DNA of 64,000 bases, taken from positions 124,001 to 188,000 of the forward strand of contig NZ_NCJH01000001.1 in the NCBI RefSeq assembly GCF_002278925.1. The letters are read 5' to 3'. Positions 38,224 to 52,745 of this stretch are shown piece after piece (position 1 is the stretch's first letter; each line of letters opens with the position of its first letter). The position numbers and the translations under genes were made by a program. The stretch comes from Polaromonas sp. 39-63-25. Its GTDB lineage: Bacteria > Pseudomonadota > Gammaproteobacteria > Burkholderiales > Burkholderiaceae_C. The notes under the pieces are model-generated. The model saw only the letters and a program-made list of their open reading frames with translations. It had not been told where the DNA came from and searched no databases.

Positions 38224-38754
38224 ATGCATGCCCAGACACACACCCTGTTGACCCGTGAGCAGCAGTTGCACGCCTCGGGCGAATGCGACGACGACGGCCG
38301 GCCCCTGGCCCGTCAGGTCTTTTTTGAACCCGACAACTGGCTGGTGCCCGAGAGTTATGACGACCTGCTGGCCGCCCACGCGGCCTGGCTGGCCGACCGG
38401 CCCGAGCAGCGGGTGCTGGTTTCCGGCCACAGCTACGGCACCGGTAGCCACCGCTTTTTCTGGTTGATGGGCGACCGCCGCGCCATGGCCGTGCGCTCGG
38501 CGCTGATCAAGGCCGGCGCCGGATGCAAGCAGGTGCTGATCCAGAGCCGGGGCGCGGCCCGGCCGCTGATCGAGCTGGCCGGTGAAGAAGTCGCGCAGTA
38601 CCGCCGCCGTGTCACGCTGGACTACCTGGACGCCCGTATCGAGACCACGCCGCCGGTGCCACCCGAAGGTTCCGCCGCTTGGTGGCGCTCGGTGTTCGGT
38701 TCCGGCGGCAAGGCGCGCCTGCCGGCCGACCGCCCAGCGACTCAGGCCGGGTGA
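38224..38754 (+). CDS. OmpA-like domain protein without a signal peptide
   Basis: A 176-residue protein whose central part (about residues 40-140) follows the OmpA/Pal peptidoglycan-binding pattern: FFEPDNWLVPESYDDLLAAH, ADRPEQRVLVSGHSYGTGSH and GDRRAMAVRSALIKAGAG, then AQYRRRVTLDY. These parallel FDxDSxxLxP, VLxEGHxDxxG and LxxRRAxAVxxxL. Unlike normal members it has no signal peptide or lipobox, and the N-terminus is polar (HAQTHTLLTREQQLHASGE). AAGGAG lies 9 bp before the ATG, which makes the start firm. Its location in the cell is therefore unclear. Confidence 0.7.
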   Translation: MHAQTHTLLTREQQLHASGECDDDGRPLARQVFFEPDNWLVPESYDDLLAAHAAWLADRPEQRVLVSGHSYGTGSHRFFWLMGDRRAMAVRSALIKAGAGCKQVLIQSRGAARPLIELAGEEVAQYRRRVTLDYLDARIETTPPVPPEGSAAWWRSVFGSGGKARLPADRPATQAG

Positions 38755-38772
38755 AACCCCACTTGGAAAGAC

Positions 38773-39312
38773 TCAGTCGTCCTCAGACGCATCCAGGCCC
38801 GGGAACAGCACCTCGGTGTAGCCGAACTGCGTGAGGTCCCGGATGCGCATCGGGTACAGCACCCCCATCAGGTGGTCACACTCGTGCTGCACCACCCGTG
38901 CGTGAAAGCCATCCACCGTGCGGTTTATCGGATCGCCGTAAGGGTCGAAGCCGGTGTAGCGGATGCTTGAGAAGCGCGGCACCACGCCGCGCAGGCCGGG
39001 CACCGAAAGACATCCCTCCCAGCCGTTTTCCATGTCGTCCGACAAGGGCGTGATGACCGGATTGAGCAGCACCGTGCGCGGCACCAAGGGCGCGTCGGGG
39101 TAACGCGGATTCACCGCATCCGTGCCAAAAATCACCAGCTGCAGGTCCACACCGATCTGCGGTGCGGCCAGGCCGGCACCGTTGACGGCGCGCATGGTTT
39201 CGAACATGTCGGCCACGAGCAGGTGCAGTTCATCGGTGTCGAAACCCGTCACGGGCTGGGCCACCCGCAGCAGGCGCGGGTCACCCATTTTGAGAATGTC
39301 GCGTACGGTCAT
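38773..39312 (-). CDS. def: Peptide deformylase
   Basis: A 179-residue metalloenzyme that removes the formyl group from nascent chains. All three motifs are intact: [10 protein letters not shown] at residues 45-54, EGCLSVPG at 99-106 (metal ligand C101) and HECDH at 143-147 (H143, H147, catalytic E144). AGGATTTTC precedes the ATG at 39312. It is convergent with the OmpA-like gene, 18 bp apart. It complements map functionally, though the two are 3.5 kb apart. Confidence 0.96.
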   Translation of the reverse strand: MTVRDILKMGDPRLLRVAQPVTGFDTDELHLLVADMFETMRAVNGAGLAAPQIGVDLQLVIFGTDAVNPRYPDAPLVPRTVLLNPVITPLSDDMENGWEGCLSVPGLRGVVPRFSSIRYTGFDPYGDPINRTVDGFHARVVQHECDHLMGVLYPMRIRDLTQFGYTEVLFPGLDASEDD

Positions 39313-39411
39313 GAAAATCCTGTGTGCTCTGTCGTCAAAACGTCGAGCATACAGAAAGAGAAAGAAAGAAGGCGGGACGGCCGTGTTGCCCGCTGCACGG
39401 CAAAATGGGGA

Positions 39412-39861
39412 ATGTCCGAACCATCCCGCCGCCAGCCGGCCCTTCCCGCCGAGCCGGCCGCCCCGCTTCCTCTGGTGACGCGCTGGACGCTGCTGGTTCT
39501 GGCGCTGCTGAGCCTGGCCCTGGGCGTGATCGGCATCTTTGTGCCGGTGCTCCCCACCGTGCCTTTTGTCCTGCTCTCGGCCTGGGCGGCTGCCCGCAGC
39601 TCGCCGCGCCTGCTGGCCTGGCTGGAAAGCCATACCTCCTTTGGACCCATGCTGGTCGAGTGGCGCCGCGGCGGTGTGGTGCGCCGGCGCGCCAAATGGG
39701 CGGCCACGGCGGTCATGGGCGTGAGCGCCGCCATCATGCTGGTGGTGGTGCAGCACCGCTGGGTGGCCGTGCTTGCCATCGGCTGCATGGCGGGTGTGCT
39801 GGCATGGCTGTGGCGCCGGCCCGAACAATTCAGTGACGAAGCTGTGCCGCCGGAAACCTGA
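39412..39861 (+). CDS. ybaN: YbaN/DUF454-family inner-membrane protein
   Basis: A 149-residue membrane protein with a Pro/Ala-rich N-terminus and three to four hydrophobic segments. [20 protein letters not shown] (about residues 33-52) followed by [20 protein letters not shown] and a short [15 protein letters not shown] are the DUF454 signature. Function is not known. ATG 39412 follows AAAATGGGGA. It ends 5 bp before the convergent ligA stop. Confidence 0.85.
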   Translation: MSEPSRRQPALPAEPAAPLPLVTRWTLLVLALLSLALGVIGIFVPVLPTVPFVLLSAWAAARSSPRLLAWLESHTSFGPMLVEWRRGGVVRRRAKWAATAVMGVSAAIMLVVVQHRWVAVLAIGCMAGVLAWLWRRPEQFSDEAVPPET

Positions 39862-39866
39862 ACGGT

Positions 39867-43048
<3,182 letters not shown>

Positions 43049-43050
43049 GA

Positions 43051-43234
43051 CATGACCCCCACGGTCGCGCACTTCGTGTCGCTCTCGAGGCCTTGCAGGC
43101 CGCCGCTCGCCAGAGGCTTCGCTTCTGTCGCCTGTCCAAAGCTGCTCAAGCAGCTTTGGAGCCGCAGGCTCCAGCCCCTCGGGGGCCGCTGCGCCTGCGG
43201 CCCGGCAAAGCCGGTTCCGCGGCCCCTGCTTGAC
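43051..43234 (+). repeat. Repeat A, long form, between smc and zipA
   Basis: Begins ATGACCCCCACGGTCGCGC and ends GGCCCGGCAAAGCCGGTTCC, with the same extra internal stretch as the copy at 24516 (AGGCCTTGCAGGCCGCC, then CCAAAGCTGCTCAAGCAGCT). It is the only copy whose left end does not follow a recognised gene's stop in its own orientation; instead it abuts the presumed zipA start. Confidence 0.75.
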
Positions 43235-43271
43235 TGGGAAACCCTCAGTGAGCGTGCTTTACAGACATTCG

Positions 43272-46200
43272 TCATGCCGCCTCCGCGAAACCAAGCGCTG
43301 CTTCCATGTCGACGGCCACGATGCGCGAAACGCCCTGCTCCTGCATGGTCACGCCGATCAGTTGTTCGGCCATTTCCATGGCGATCTTGTTGTGGCTGAT
43401 AAAGAGGAACTGGGTTTCCTTGCTCATGCTGGCCACCAGCTTGGCATAACGCTCGGTGTTGGCGTCGTCCAGCGGTGCGTCCACCTCGTCGAGCAGGCAG
43501 AACGGTGCGGGGTTCAGTTGGAAAATCGCAAACACCAGCGCAATCGCGGTCAGGGCCTTTTCGCCGCCCGACAGCAGGTGGATGGTCTGGTTTTTCTTGC
43601 CCGGCGGCTGGGCCAGCACCTGCACGCCGGCGTCGAGGATTTCCTCGCCGGTCATCACGAGTTTGGCGTTGCCGCCGCCGAACAGGCGCGGGAACATCTC
43701 GCCGAAATGGCGGTTGACCGTCTCGAAGGTGGTTGACAGCAGGTCGCGCGTTTCGGCGTCGATCTTCTTGATCGCATCTTCCAGCGTCGTCATGGCCTCG
43801 TTCAGGTCGGCCGACTGGGCATCGAGGAACTGCTTGCGTTCGCGGGCGCTGCTGAGTTCGTCCAGCGCGGCCAGGTTCACGGCGCCCAGGGACTGGATGT
43901 CGCGGTTGATGCGGTCGATCTCGCCCTGCAGGCCGGTCAGGCGCACATTGCCGGTCTGGATGGATTGTTCGACGGCAGCCAGGTCGGCCTGCGCATCGGC
44001 CAGCAACTGCGCGTACTGCTCGAAACCCAGGCGCGCGGCCTGCTCCTTGAGCTGGAACTCGGTAATGCGCTGGCGCAGCGGATCGAGTTCGCGCTCGAGC
44101 TGCAAGCGGCGCTCATCACTGGCGCGCAGCTTGGTGGTCAGGTCGTCGTACTGGCTGCGTTTGGCGCCGAGGTCGGCTTCGCGCTCGAGCTTGACGTTGA
44201 GGGCGTCCTGCAGGCCAGCCTGGGCCGCGGCGTCCGTCAGGCGCGAGAGTTCCTCTTTGGCGCGTTCTTCCTCGCCGGCAATCGACGCGGCCTGCTGCGC
44301 GGCGATGTCGATGGAGCGCGTCAGCTCGTCGCGGCGCGAGGCCAGGCTGCGCAGCGCAAATTGCGCTTCCTGCGACTGGCGCTCGAGGGCGCGCTGCTGC
44401 TCGCGTGACTCGTTCAGTTTGCGCTCGGCCTCGATGACGCGGTCGTCGAGCTGGGCGTGGCGCTCCTGGCTGTCGGCCAACTGCATGTCCAATTCTTCAA
44501 AGCGGCCTTCGGCCGTCACCCTGCGCTCCTGCAGGTCGTTCATCTGCGCGTCGATTTCAGCGAGGTCGCCGGCAATCTGCTCGCTGCGCGCCCGGGTCTG
44601 TTCGGCCAGCTGGGTCAGGCGCAGCACCTCGACCTGCAGCTCGTGCGTGCGGCTCTGGCCTTCGGCGGTTTCGCGGCGCGCCGTGGCCAGGCGCTGCGCC
44701 GCATCGGCGTAGGCGGCTTCGGCGCGAATCAGGGCACTGCGTGCCTCGTCGCTGATCAGGGCCTGGGCACGCAGCTGTTTTTCGAGGTTTTCGATTTCCT
44801 GCGCCCTGGCCAGCAGGCCGGCCTGCTCGGAATCCTGGGCGTAAAAACTCACGCTGTGCAGCGTGACCGCGTGGCCACTTTTCACGTAAATGACTTCACC
44901 GGCCTGCAACTGATGGCGTGCCGCCAGCGCTTCATCGAGGCTGGCCGCGGTCAGGCAGCCGTGCAGCCAGTCGCCCAGCAGCGCCGTCTGGCCGGCATCA
45001 CCGAGGCGCAGAAAATCGGCCAGGGGTTTGAGGCCGCTGGCGGAAGCGCTGGCCGGTGCGGTGGCCGTTGGCGGTGAATAAAACGACAGTTTGGCCGGCG
45101 GTGTGTCGCGCCCGTCTGTGCCCGCAAAACCACGCACCATGTCCAGGCGCGAGACTTCCAGCGCGCCCAGCCGCTCGCGCAGCGCGGCTTCGAGGGCATT
45201 TTCCCAGCCCTGCTCGATGTGGATGCGGCTCCACAGGCCCTGCAAGCCATCAAGGCCATGTTTGGCCAGCCAGGGCTTGAGCTTGCCGTCGGTCTTGACT
45301 TTTTCCTGCAACGCCTTGAGCGCTTCCAAACGCGCCGACAGCTCGGCCTGCCGGGCCGATTCGGTGTTCACGGCCTGCTGTTTGTTGCGCCGGTCTTCGT
45401 CGAGCTGGGGCACGCTGTCGGTCAGCTCGTGCAGTCTGGCCTCGGCTTCGTCCTGCGCTTCCTTCGCCGCGGCGAACTGGGTGTTCAGATTGACGAGGCG
45501 CGCTTCGTCGGGTGCGTTGAGGGCGTTTTTGTCCGCGGTCAGGCGCTCGTGGCGCAGGCTCAGGGTGCGTGACTGTTCCTCGATGTTGCGCTGGTCGGCC
45601 GCCAGCACCTGGATCTGCTGCTGCACCTGGCCTACGCTGGTGCGCTGCTCATTGGCTTTGGATTGCGCGGCACGCAGCGCTTCTTCGAGGGCGGGCAACT
45701 GCCCGGCCTGGTCTTCGCTCTGCGCGGCCAGCAGCTCGGCCTGCTCTTCAGCCTGAATCGCCCGCTCGGTCAGGGTTTCGGTTTCCAGCGCGGCATCTTC
45801 CTTGCGCGCGGCCCACTGGCTGGTCTGTTCCTTGAGTTGCGCCAGGCGCTGCTCGACGCGTTGCCGGCCTTCGACCACAAAACGGATTTCGGCCTCGAGC
45901 CGCCCGACTTCGGCGCTGGCTTCGTACAGCTTGCCCTGAGCCTGGTTGACCTGGTCGCCGGCGGCGTAATGCGCCTGGCGGATGGTTTCCAGGTCGGCTT
46001 CGATATGGCGCAGGTCGGCGATGCGGCTTTCGAGGTCGTTGACCGACTTGGCGGCATCGGCCTTGACCTTGGCCTGGTCGGCCTCGCTTTCGGCGCGTTT
46101 GAGGAACCAGAGCTGGTGCTGCTTGAGCGTGGCGTCGGCGTGCAGCGTGTTGTAACGCAGCGCAACCTCGGCCTGTTTCTCGAGTTTTTCGAGGTTGGCA

Positions 46201-46805
46201 TTGAGCTCGCGCAGGATGTCCTCGACGCGGGTCAGGTTCTCGCGCGTGTCGCTCAGGCGGTTGGCGGTTTCGCGCCGGCGTTCCTTGTACTTGGAGACAC
46301 CGGCCGCTTCTTCGAGGAACAGGCGCAGCTCTTCGGGCTTGGATTCGATGATGCGGCTGATCGTGCCCTGGCCGATGATGGCGTAGGCGCGCGGGCCCAG
46401 ACCGGTGCCGAGGAACACGTCCTGCACGTCGCGCCGGCGCACCGGCTGGTTGTTCAGGTAGTAGCTCGAGGTGCCGTCACGTGTCAGCACGCGCTTGACG
46501 GCAATTTCGGCGAACTGGCCCCACTGGCCGCCGGCACGGTGGTCGGCATTGTCGAACACCAGCTCGACGCTGGAGCGGCTGGCCGGCTTGCGCAGATTGG
46601 TGCCGTTGAAGATCACGTCCTGCATGGATTCGCCGCGCAACTCGCTGGCCTTGCTTTCGCCGAGCACCCAGCGCACGGCGTCCATGATGTTGGACTTGCC
46701 GCAGCCGTTGGGGCCGACCACACCGATCAGCTGGCCCGGCAGCACGAAATTGGTCGGCTCCGCGAACGATTTGAAGCCGGATAACTTGATTGAATTGAGA
46801 CGCAC
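43272..46805 (-). CDS. smc: Chromosome partition protein SMC
   Basis: A 1177-residue SMC ATPase. Walker A GPNGCGKSN is at residues 31-39 and DAVRWVLGE follows. Two long coiled-coil arms (about 165-500 and 660-1010) flank a hinge (about 510-650, with WLAKHGLDGLQGLWSRI and VSRLDMVRGF). The C-terminal head has HLLSGGEKALTAIAL and FCLLDEVDAPLDDAN. It condenses and segregates the chromosome. The start is GTG at 46805. It heads a probable smc-zipA-ligA unit. Alignable over its full length with no frameshift. Confidence 0.96.
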   Translation of the reverse strand: MRLNSIKLSGFKSFAEPTNFVLPGQLIGVVGPNGCGKSNIMDAVRWVLGESKASELRGESMQDVIFNGTNLRKPASRSSVELVFDNADHRAGGQWGQFAEIAVKRVLTRDGTSSYYLNNQPVRRRDVQDVFLGTGLGPRAYAIIGQGTISRIIESKPEELRLFLEEAAGVSKYKERRRETANRLSDTRENLTRVEDILRELNANLEKLEKQAEVALRYNTLHADATLKQHQLWFLKRAESEADQAKVKADAAKSVNDLESRIADLRHIEADLETIRQAHYAAGDQVNQAQGKLYEASAEVGRLEAEIRFVVEGRQRVEQRLAQLKEQTSQWAARKEDAALETETLTERAIQAEEQAELLAAQSEDQAGQLPALEEALRAAQSKANEQRTSVGQVQQQIQVLAADQRNIEEQSRTLSLRHERLTADKNALNAPDEARLVNLNTQFAAAKEAQDEAEARLHELTDSVPQLDEDRRNKQQAVNTESARQAELSARLEALKALQEKVKTDGKLKPWLAKHGLDGLQGLWSRIHIEQGWENALEAALRERLGALEVSRLDMVRGFAGTDGRDTPPAKLSFYSPPTATAPASASASGLKPLADFLRLGDAGQTALLGDWLHGCLTAASLDEALAARHQLQAGEVIYVKSGHAVTLHSVSFYAQDSEQAGLLARAQEIENLEKQLRAQALISDEARSALIRAEAAYADAAQRLATARRETAEGQSRTHELQVEVLRLTQLAEQTRARSEQIAGDLAEIDAQMNDLQERRVTAEGRFEELDMQLADSQERHAQLDDRVIEAERKLNESREQQRALERQSQEAQFALRSLASRRDELTRSIDIAAQQAASIAGEEERAKEELSRLTDAAAQAGLQDALNVKLEREADLGAKRSQYDDLTTKLRASDERRLQLERELDPLRQRITEFQLKEQAARLGFEQYAQLLADAQADLAAVEQSIQTGNVRLTGLQGEIDRINRDIQSLGAVNLAALDELSSARERKQFLDAQSADLNEAMTTLEDAIKKIDAETRDLLSTTFETVNRHFGEMFPRLFGGGNAKLVMTGEEILDAGVQVLAQPPGKKNQTIHLLSGGEKALTAIALVFAIFQLNPAPFCLLDEVDAPLDDANTERYAKLVASMSKETQFLFISHNKIAMEMAEQLIGVTMQEQGVSRIVAVDMEAALGFAEAA

Positions 46806-47031
46806 GGCGGACCCTGTTTTTATTCCTGGCGCTGGGAGATGCCTGAAGCTAAGCTGTTGATTTGCATGGCATTTTTCTGGAACGCCCGGCTTGCTTCAGG
46901 CAATGCACAGCCCGCAATGTTACCCGAGCCCGACGCCCGGGCCGCTGTAAAAAATGGTGACCGGGGCCATGCGGGGCGCAGTGGCGGTGGCGGTGCCCCC
47001 TTCCGTGCCCGGTTCTTGCCGGAATTCATGC

Positions 47032-47088
47032 ATCAAAATGGCCTCCAGCCCTTGTCTGCCATGCGCAGTCAGCTATTTTTTTCGTAGC
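47032..47088 (-). repeat. 55-57 bp interspersed element, copy 4 (intergenic)
   Basis: On the minus strand GCTACGAAAAAAATAGCTGA, then CTGCGCATGG, then AAGGGCTGGAGGCCATTTTG. This is the cleanest copy in the window and is close to the consensus GCTAy-n7-TAGCTG-n3-GCGC-n11-GGGCTGGAGGCC. Confidence 0.8.
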
Positions 47089-47138
47089 AAATCGGCTGTT
47101 GAGGCTGGCCAGCCGCCACCCGCGTGGTGTTCACACGG

Positions 47139-47144
47139 GATAAT
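47139..47144 (+). promoter_or_regulatory. -10-like GATAAT, 7 nt before the dapC ATG
   Basis: GATAAT is followed by CCGGGCC and the ATG. A transcript begun at the usual distance would start on the ATG. No Shine-Dalgarno is visible. Confidence 0.5.
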
Positions 47145-47151
47145 CCGGGCC

Positions 47152-48351
47152 ATGAATCCATTGTTGAAACGCCTGCAGCCCTACCCCTTCGAGCGGCTGC
47201 GCCAGCTCCACGCCGACGTGACGCCGAACCCGGCTTACCGCCCCATCAGCCTGGGTATTGGCGAGCCCCGGCATGCGACGCCGGAACTGATCAAGGCCGC
47301 CCTGAGCGCCAGCCTGGCCGGGCTGGCCAGTTACCCGGCCACCGCCGGCGAACCGAAACTGCGCCAAGCCATGGCCGACTGGCTGCAACGCCGTTACGGC
47401 CTGGCGCTGGACCCGGCCACGCAAATCCTGCCGGTCAACGGCTCGCGCGAGGCCTTGTTTGCGCTGGCACAGACGGTGATAGATCCGACGCAAGCTGGTG
47501 CGACGGTGGTCAGCCCGAACCCGTTTTATCAAATCTACGAGGGCGCGGCGCTGCTGGCCGGTGCGGACACCTGGTTCGCACCCAGCGACCCGGCGCGCAA
47601 CTTCGCGGTGGACTGGGCCGCCGTGCCGCAGGATGTCTGGGCAAAAACGCAGCTGCTGTTTGTCTGCTCGCCCGGCAACCCGACCGGCGCGGTCATGGGC
47701 CTGGACGAATGGAAGCTGCTGTTTGAACTGAGCGACCGCTACGGCTTTGTGATTGCCTCGGACGAGTGTTACAGCGAAATCTATTTCCGTGAGGAGCCGC
47801 CGCTGGGCTCCCTGCAGGCCGCGGCGCAACTGGGCCGGCACGACTTCAAAAACATCATCGCGCTGACCAGCCTTTCCAAACGCAGCAACGTGCCGGGCCT
47901 GCGCAGCGGCTTTGTGGCCGGTGACGCGGCGCTGATCAAGCCTTTTCTGCTGTACCGCACCTACCACGGCAGCGCCATGAGTCCCATCGTGCAGGCGGCC
48001 AGCATCGCCGCCTGGAACGACGAGAAACATGTGGTGGAGAACCGCGCGCTGTACCGCGAAAAGTTTGCCCGGGTCACCCCTCTGCTCGCCAGCGTCATGG
48101 ACGTGGCCCTGCCTGACGCCGGCTTCTACCTGTGGGCGCAGATTCCGGCACGTTTTGGCAACAACGACCCTGCGTTTTCGCGCGAACTGCTCGCTCTTTA
48201 CAATGTGGTGGTGTTGCCCGGCAGTTACCTTGCCCGCGAAGCCCGGGGCCACAACCCCGGTACCGGGCGCATCCGCATGGCGCTGGTGGCTGAAACCGCT
48301 GAATGTGTTGAAGCTGCCGAAAGAATCGTTCAATTTATCCAATCCACCTGA
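47152..48351 (+). CDS. dapC: Succinyldiaminopimelate transaminase DapC
   Basis: A 399-residue PLP-dependent class I/II aminotransferase. The PLP lysine is K243 in LTSLSKRSN. Flanking motifs are [52 protein letters not shown] and the C-terminal RIRMALVAE. It makes N-succinyl-LL-DAP-6-ketopimelate and the diaminopimelate precursor interconvert in lysine and peptidoglycan synthesis. The DapC assignment rests on motif content and on dapD following 10 bp downstream, with dapE nearby. Confidence 0.93.
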   Translation: MNPLLKRLQPYPFERLRQLHADVTPNPAYRPISLGIGEPRHATPELIKAALSASLAGLASYPATAGEPKLRQAMADWLQRRYGLALDPATQILPVNGSREALFALAQTVIDPTQAGATVVSPNPFYQIYEGAALLAGADTWFAPSDPARNFAVDWAAVPQDVWAKTQLLFVCSPGNPTGAVMGLDEWKLLFELSDRYGFVIASDECYSEIYFREEPPLGSLQAAAQLGRHDFKNIIALTSLSKRSNVPGLRSGFVAGDAALIKPFLLYRTYHGSAMSPIVQAASIAAWNDEKHVVENRALYREKFARVTPLLASVMDVALPDAGFYLWAQIPARFGNNDPAFSRELLALYNVVVLPGSYLAREARGHNPGTGRIRMALVAETAECVEAAERIVQFIQST

Positions 48352-48361
48352 TCTGAAAAAA

Positions 48362-49189
48362 ATGAATCAAGACCAACTGCAAAGCATCATCAACGCCGCC
48401 TGGGAAGACCGCGCCAACCTCTCGCCGCAGGCTGCGTCCAAAGAGGTCCAGGAGGCGGTGGAGCACACGATTTCCGAACTCAACGGCGGCCGCCTGCGCG
48501 TCGCCACGCGCCAGGGTGTGGGCCAGTGGACCACGCACCAGTGGATCAAGAAGGCCGTGCTACTGAGCTTTCGCCTGAAAGACAACGTGCTGATGCGCGC
48601 CGGTGACCTGGGGTTTTATGACAAGGTGCCGACCAAGTTCTCGCACCTGAGCGAGCAGGAAATGAAGGAAAGCGGCGTGCGTGTGGTGCCGCCGGCCGTG
48701 GCCCGCCGCGGCAGTTTCATCGCCAAGGGCGCGATCCTGATGCCCAGCTACGTGAACATCGGTGCCTATGTGGACGAAGGCACCATGGTGGACGCCTGGG
48801 CCACCGTCGGCAGCTGCGCGCAGGTCGGCAAAAATGTGCACCTGTCCGGTGGTGTCGGCCTGGGCGGTGTGCTCGAACCCCTGCAGGCCAACCCGACCAT
48901 CATTGAAGACAACTGCTTCATCGGTGCGCGCTCCGAAGTGGTTGAAGGCGTGATCGTCGAGGAAAACTCCGTCATTTCCATGGGTGTCTACATCGGCCAG
49001 AGCACGCCGATTTATGACCGGGAGGCGGATACCGTGACCTATGGCCGCATTCCGGCCGGTTCTGTTGTCGTGTCGGGCAACCTGCCCAAGGCCGGCGGCA
49101 AATACTCGCTGTATTGCGCGGTGATCGTCAAGAAGGTGGATGCCAAGACCCGTGCCACGACCAGCCTGAACGATCTCCTTCGTGACTAA
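48362..49189 (+). CDS. dapD: Tetrahydrodipicolinate N-succinyltransferase DapD
   Basis: A 275-residue trimeric acyltransferase with a left-handed beta-helix of hexapeptide repeats ([40 protein letters not shown]). [20 protein letters not shown] and [18 protein letters not shown] are conserved active-site stretches. It succinylates tetrahydrodipicolinate with succinyl-CoA, the step before DapC. The ATG lies 10 bp after dapC, so the pair is an operon. Confidence 0.96.
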   Translation: MNQDQLQSIINAAWEDRANLSPQAASKEVQEAVEHTISELNGGRLRVATRQGVGQWTTHQWIKKAVLLSFRLKDNVLMRAGDLGFYDKVPTKFSHLSEQEMKESGVRVVPPAVARRGSFIAKGAILMPSYVNIGAYVDEGTMVDAWATVGSCAQVGKNVHLSGGVGLGGVLEPLQANPTIIEDNCFIGARSEVVEGVIVEENSVISMGVYIGQSTPIYDREADTVTYGRIPAGSVVVSGNLPKAGGKYSLYCAVIVKKVDAKTRATTSLNDLLRD

Positions 49190-49289
49190 TGGCCCCCACG
49201 CTTGTCGCTTCGCGTACTGCGCTGCCCCCCGAGGGGGCGCTGCGCCTGCGGGCCGGCGAAGCCGGACCCGCGGCCCCGGCTGGTAAAGA
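49190..49289 (+). repeat. Repeat A, short form, directly after dapD
   Basis: Begins TGGCCCCCACGCTTGTCGCT at the base after the dapD TAA. It has the CCCCCCGAGGGGG hairpin and the GGGCCGGCGAAGCCGG stem. It separates dapD from the pilus ATPase gene. Confidence 0.75.
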
Positions 49290-49347
49290 CAGGGCTGCGG
49301 CTTGTGTCTTGTGTCTCCTCTGAATGATTGATTGATCGGAACCGACG

Positions 49348-50547
49348 ATGACTGCGCAGACCATGAGCACGATGGAACGTATCCTGCGTTTGATGGCCGA
49401 TAAAAAGGCCTCCGACGTCTATCTGTCGGCGCATTCGCCGGCCCTCATCAAGATCAACGGCGAGGCCATTCCGATCAACAGCCAGATCCTGCCGCCGGAC
49501 GCGCCGCGCAACCTGCTGGCGGAGGTGTTGCCTCCCGAGCGCATCGAGGAGCTCGAAGAACTCGGTGAGCTCAACATGGGCTTTCCGCTGGCCGGCGTCG
49601 GCAATTTCCGCATCAGCGGTTTCAGGCAGCGCAGCACCTATGCGGCCGTGATCCGCTACGTGCCCGGTGAGATTCCGCCGCTCGAGAGCCTGAACGTGCC
49701 GCCCATCCTGGCCGACCTGATCATGGAAAAACGCGGCCTGCTGCTGATGGTGGGCTCCACCGGCGCCGGAAAAAGCACCACCCTGGCGTCCATGATGGAC
49801 CACCGCAACGCAACCATGCCGGGCCACATCCTGACGATCGAAGACCCGGTCGAGTTTTTGTTCACCAACAAGAAGTCGGTGGTCAACCAGCGCGAGGTCG
49901 GCAGCGACACGCAGTCGCTGCAGGTGGCGCTGAAAAACGCGTTGCGCCAGGCGCCCGACGTGATCCTGATCGGCGAGATCCGCGACCGCGAAACCATGTC
50001 AGCCGCGATTGCCTATGCGCAGTCGGGTCACCTGTGCCTGGCCACCATGCATGCCAACAACAGCTACCAGGCGCTCAACCGCATCCTGAGTTTTTACCCG
50101 GTCGAGGTGCGCAACACCATGCTCGGCGACCTCGGCGCGGCCATGAAAGCCATCGTCTCGCAGCGCCTGCTGCGCACGCAGGCGGGCGGCCGCGCGCCGG
50201 CAGTGGAGGTCATGCTCAACACCAAGCTGATCTCCGAGCTGATCGAAAAAGGCGACTTCTCCGGCGTCAAGGAAGCGATGGAAAAGTCCATGGCCGAGGG
50301 CTCGCAGACCTTCGAGCAGGACATCGCCAAGCTGATCGTTGACGGCACCGTCACGCGCAAGGAAGGCCTGCTGCATGCCGACTCGCCGACCAACCTGATG
50401 TGGCGCCTGGAAAACGACTTCGCCATGGCCGCCAAGGCGGCACAAGAGCCCGAAGAAGATGAGGACGACGAAGCCTCCTTCACAGAGATCACGCTCGACG
50501 TTCGTCACGACACCAAGACCGGCAACACCGGTTATGGCAACCTGTAA
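49348..50547 (+). CDS. pilU: Type IV pilus retraction ATPase, PilU type
   Basis: A 399-residue secretion-type ATPase. The N-domain (KKASDVYLSAHSPALIKING) is followed by Walker A GSTGAGKST (136-144), the Asp box TIEDPVEFLF, Walker B DVILIGEIRDRETM and the His box HLCLATMHANNSYQALNRIL. The long C-terminal part (EAMEKSMAEGSQTFEQDIAK) and acidic tail EPEEDEDDEA fit PilU better than PilT (about 345 residues). PilU assists PilT in pilus retraction. pilT is not in the window. Confidence 0.88.
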   Translation: MTAQTMSTMERILRLMADKKASDVYLSAHSPALIKINGEAIPINSQILPPDAPRNLLAEVLPPERIEELEELGELNMGFPLAGVGNFRISGFRQRSTYAAVIRYVPGEIPPLESLNVPPILADLIMEKRGLLLMVGSTGAGKSTTLASMMDHRNATMPGHILTIEDPVEFLFTNKKSVVNQREVGSDTQSLQVALKNALRQAPDVILIGEIRDRETMSAAIAYAQSGHLCLATMHANNSYQALNRILSFYPVEVRNTMLGDLGAAMKAIVSQRLLRTQAGGRAPAVEVMLNTKLISELIEKGDFSGVKEAMEKSMAEGSQTFEQDIAKLIVDGTVTRKEGLLHADSPTNLMWRLENDFAMAAKAAQEPEEDEDDEASFTEITLDVRHDTKTGNTGYGNL

Positions 50548-52673
<2,126 letters not shown>

Positions 52674-52745
52674 GACTTGCGTCTCGGGCCGTCATTGGGG
52701 CGCAGCGCGCCGACTGGCTATTTTTCTTGTGTCTGCTTGGTTTAA

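Larger units (their letters stand above)
46806..47151. other. Divergent intergenic region, smc / dapC
   Basis: 346 bp between the divergent smc and dapC starts. It contains one interspersed-element copy (47032-47088) and the dapC -10-like box (47139). The rest shows no recognisable gene or operator. Confidence 0.55.

Noticed and set aside
38107-38250. Short open frame upstream of the OmpA-like gene
   Set aside because: About 40 codons, no ribosome-binding site at its ATG, overlaps the next gene out of frame, and contains the inverted repeat.
52700-52733. AAAAATAGCC-like partial match to the element before yheS
   Set aside because: Lacks the GGGCTGGAGGCC half; too short to separate from chance.
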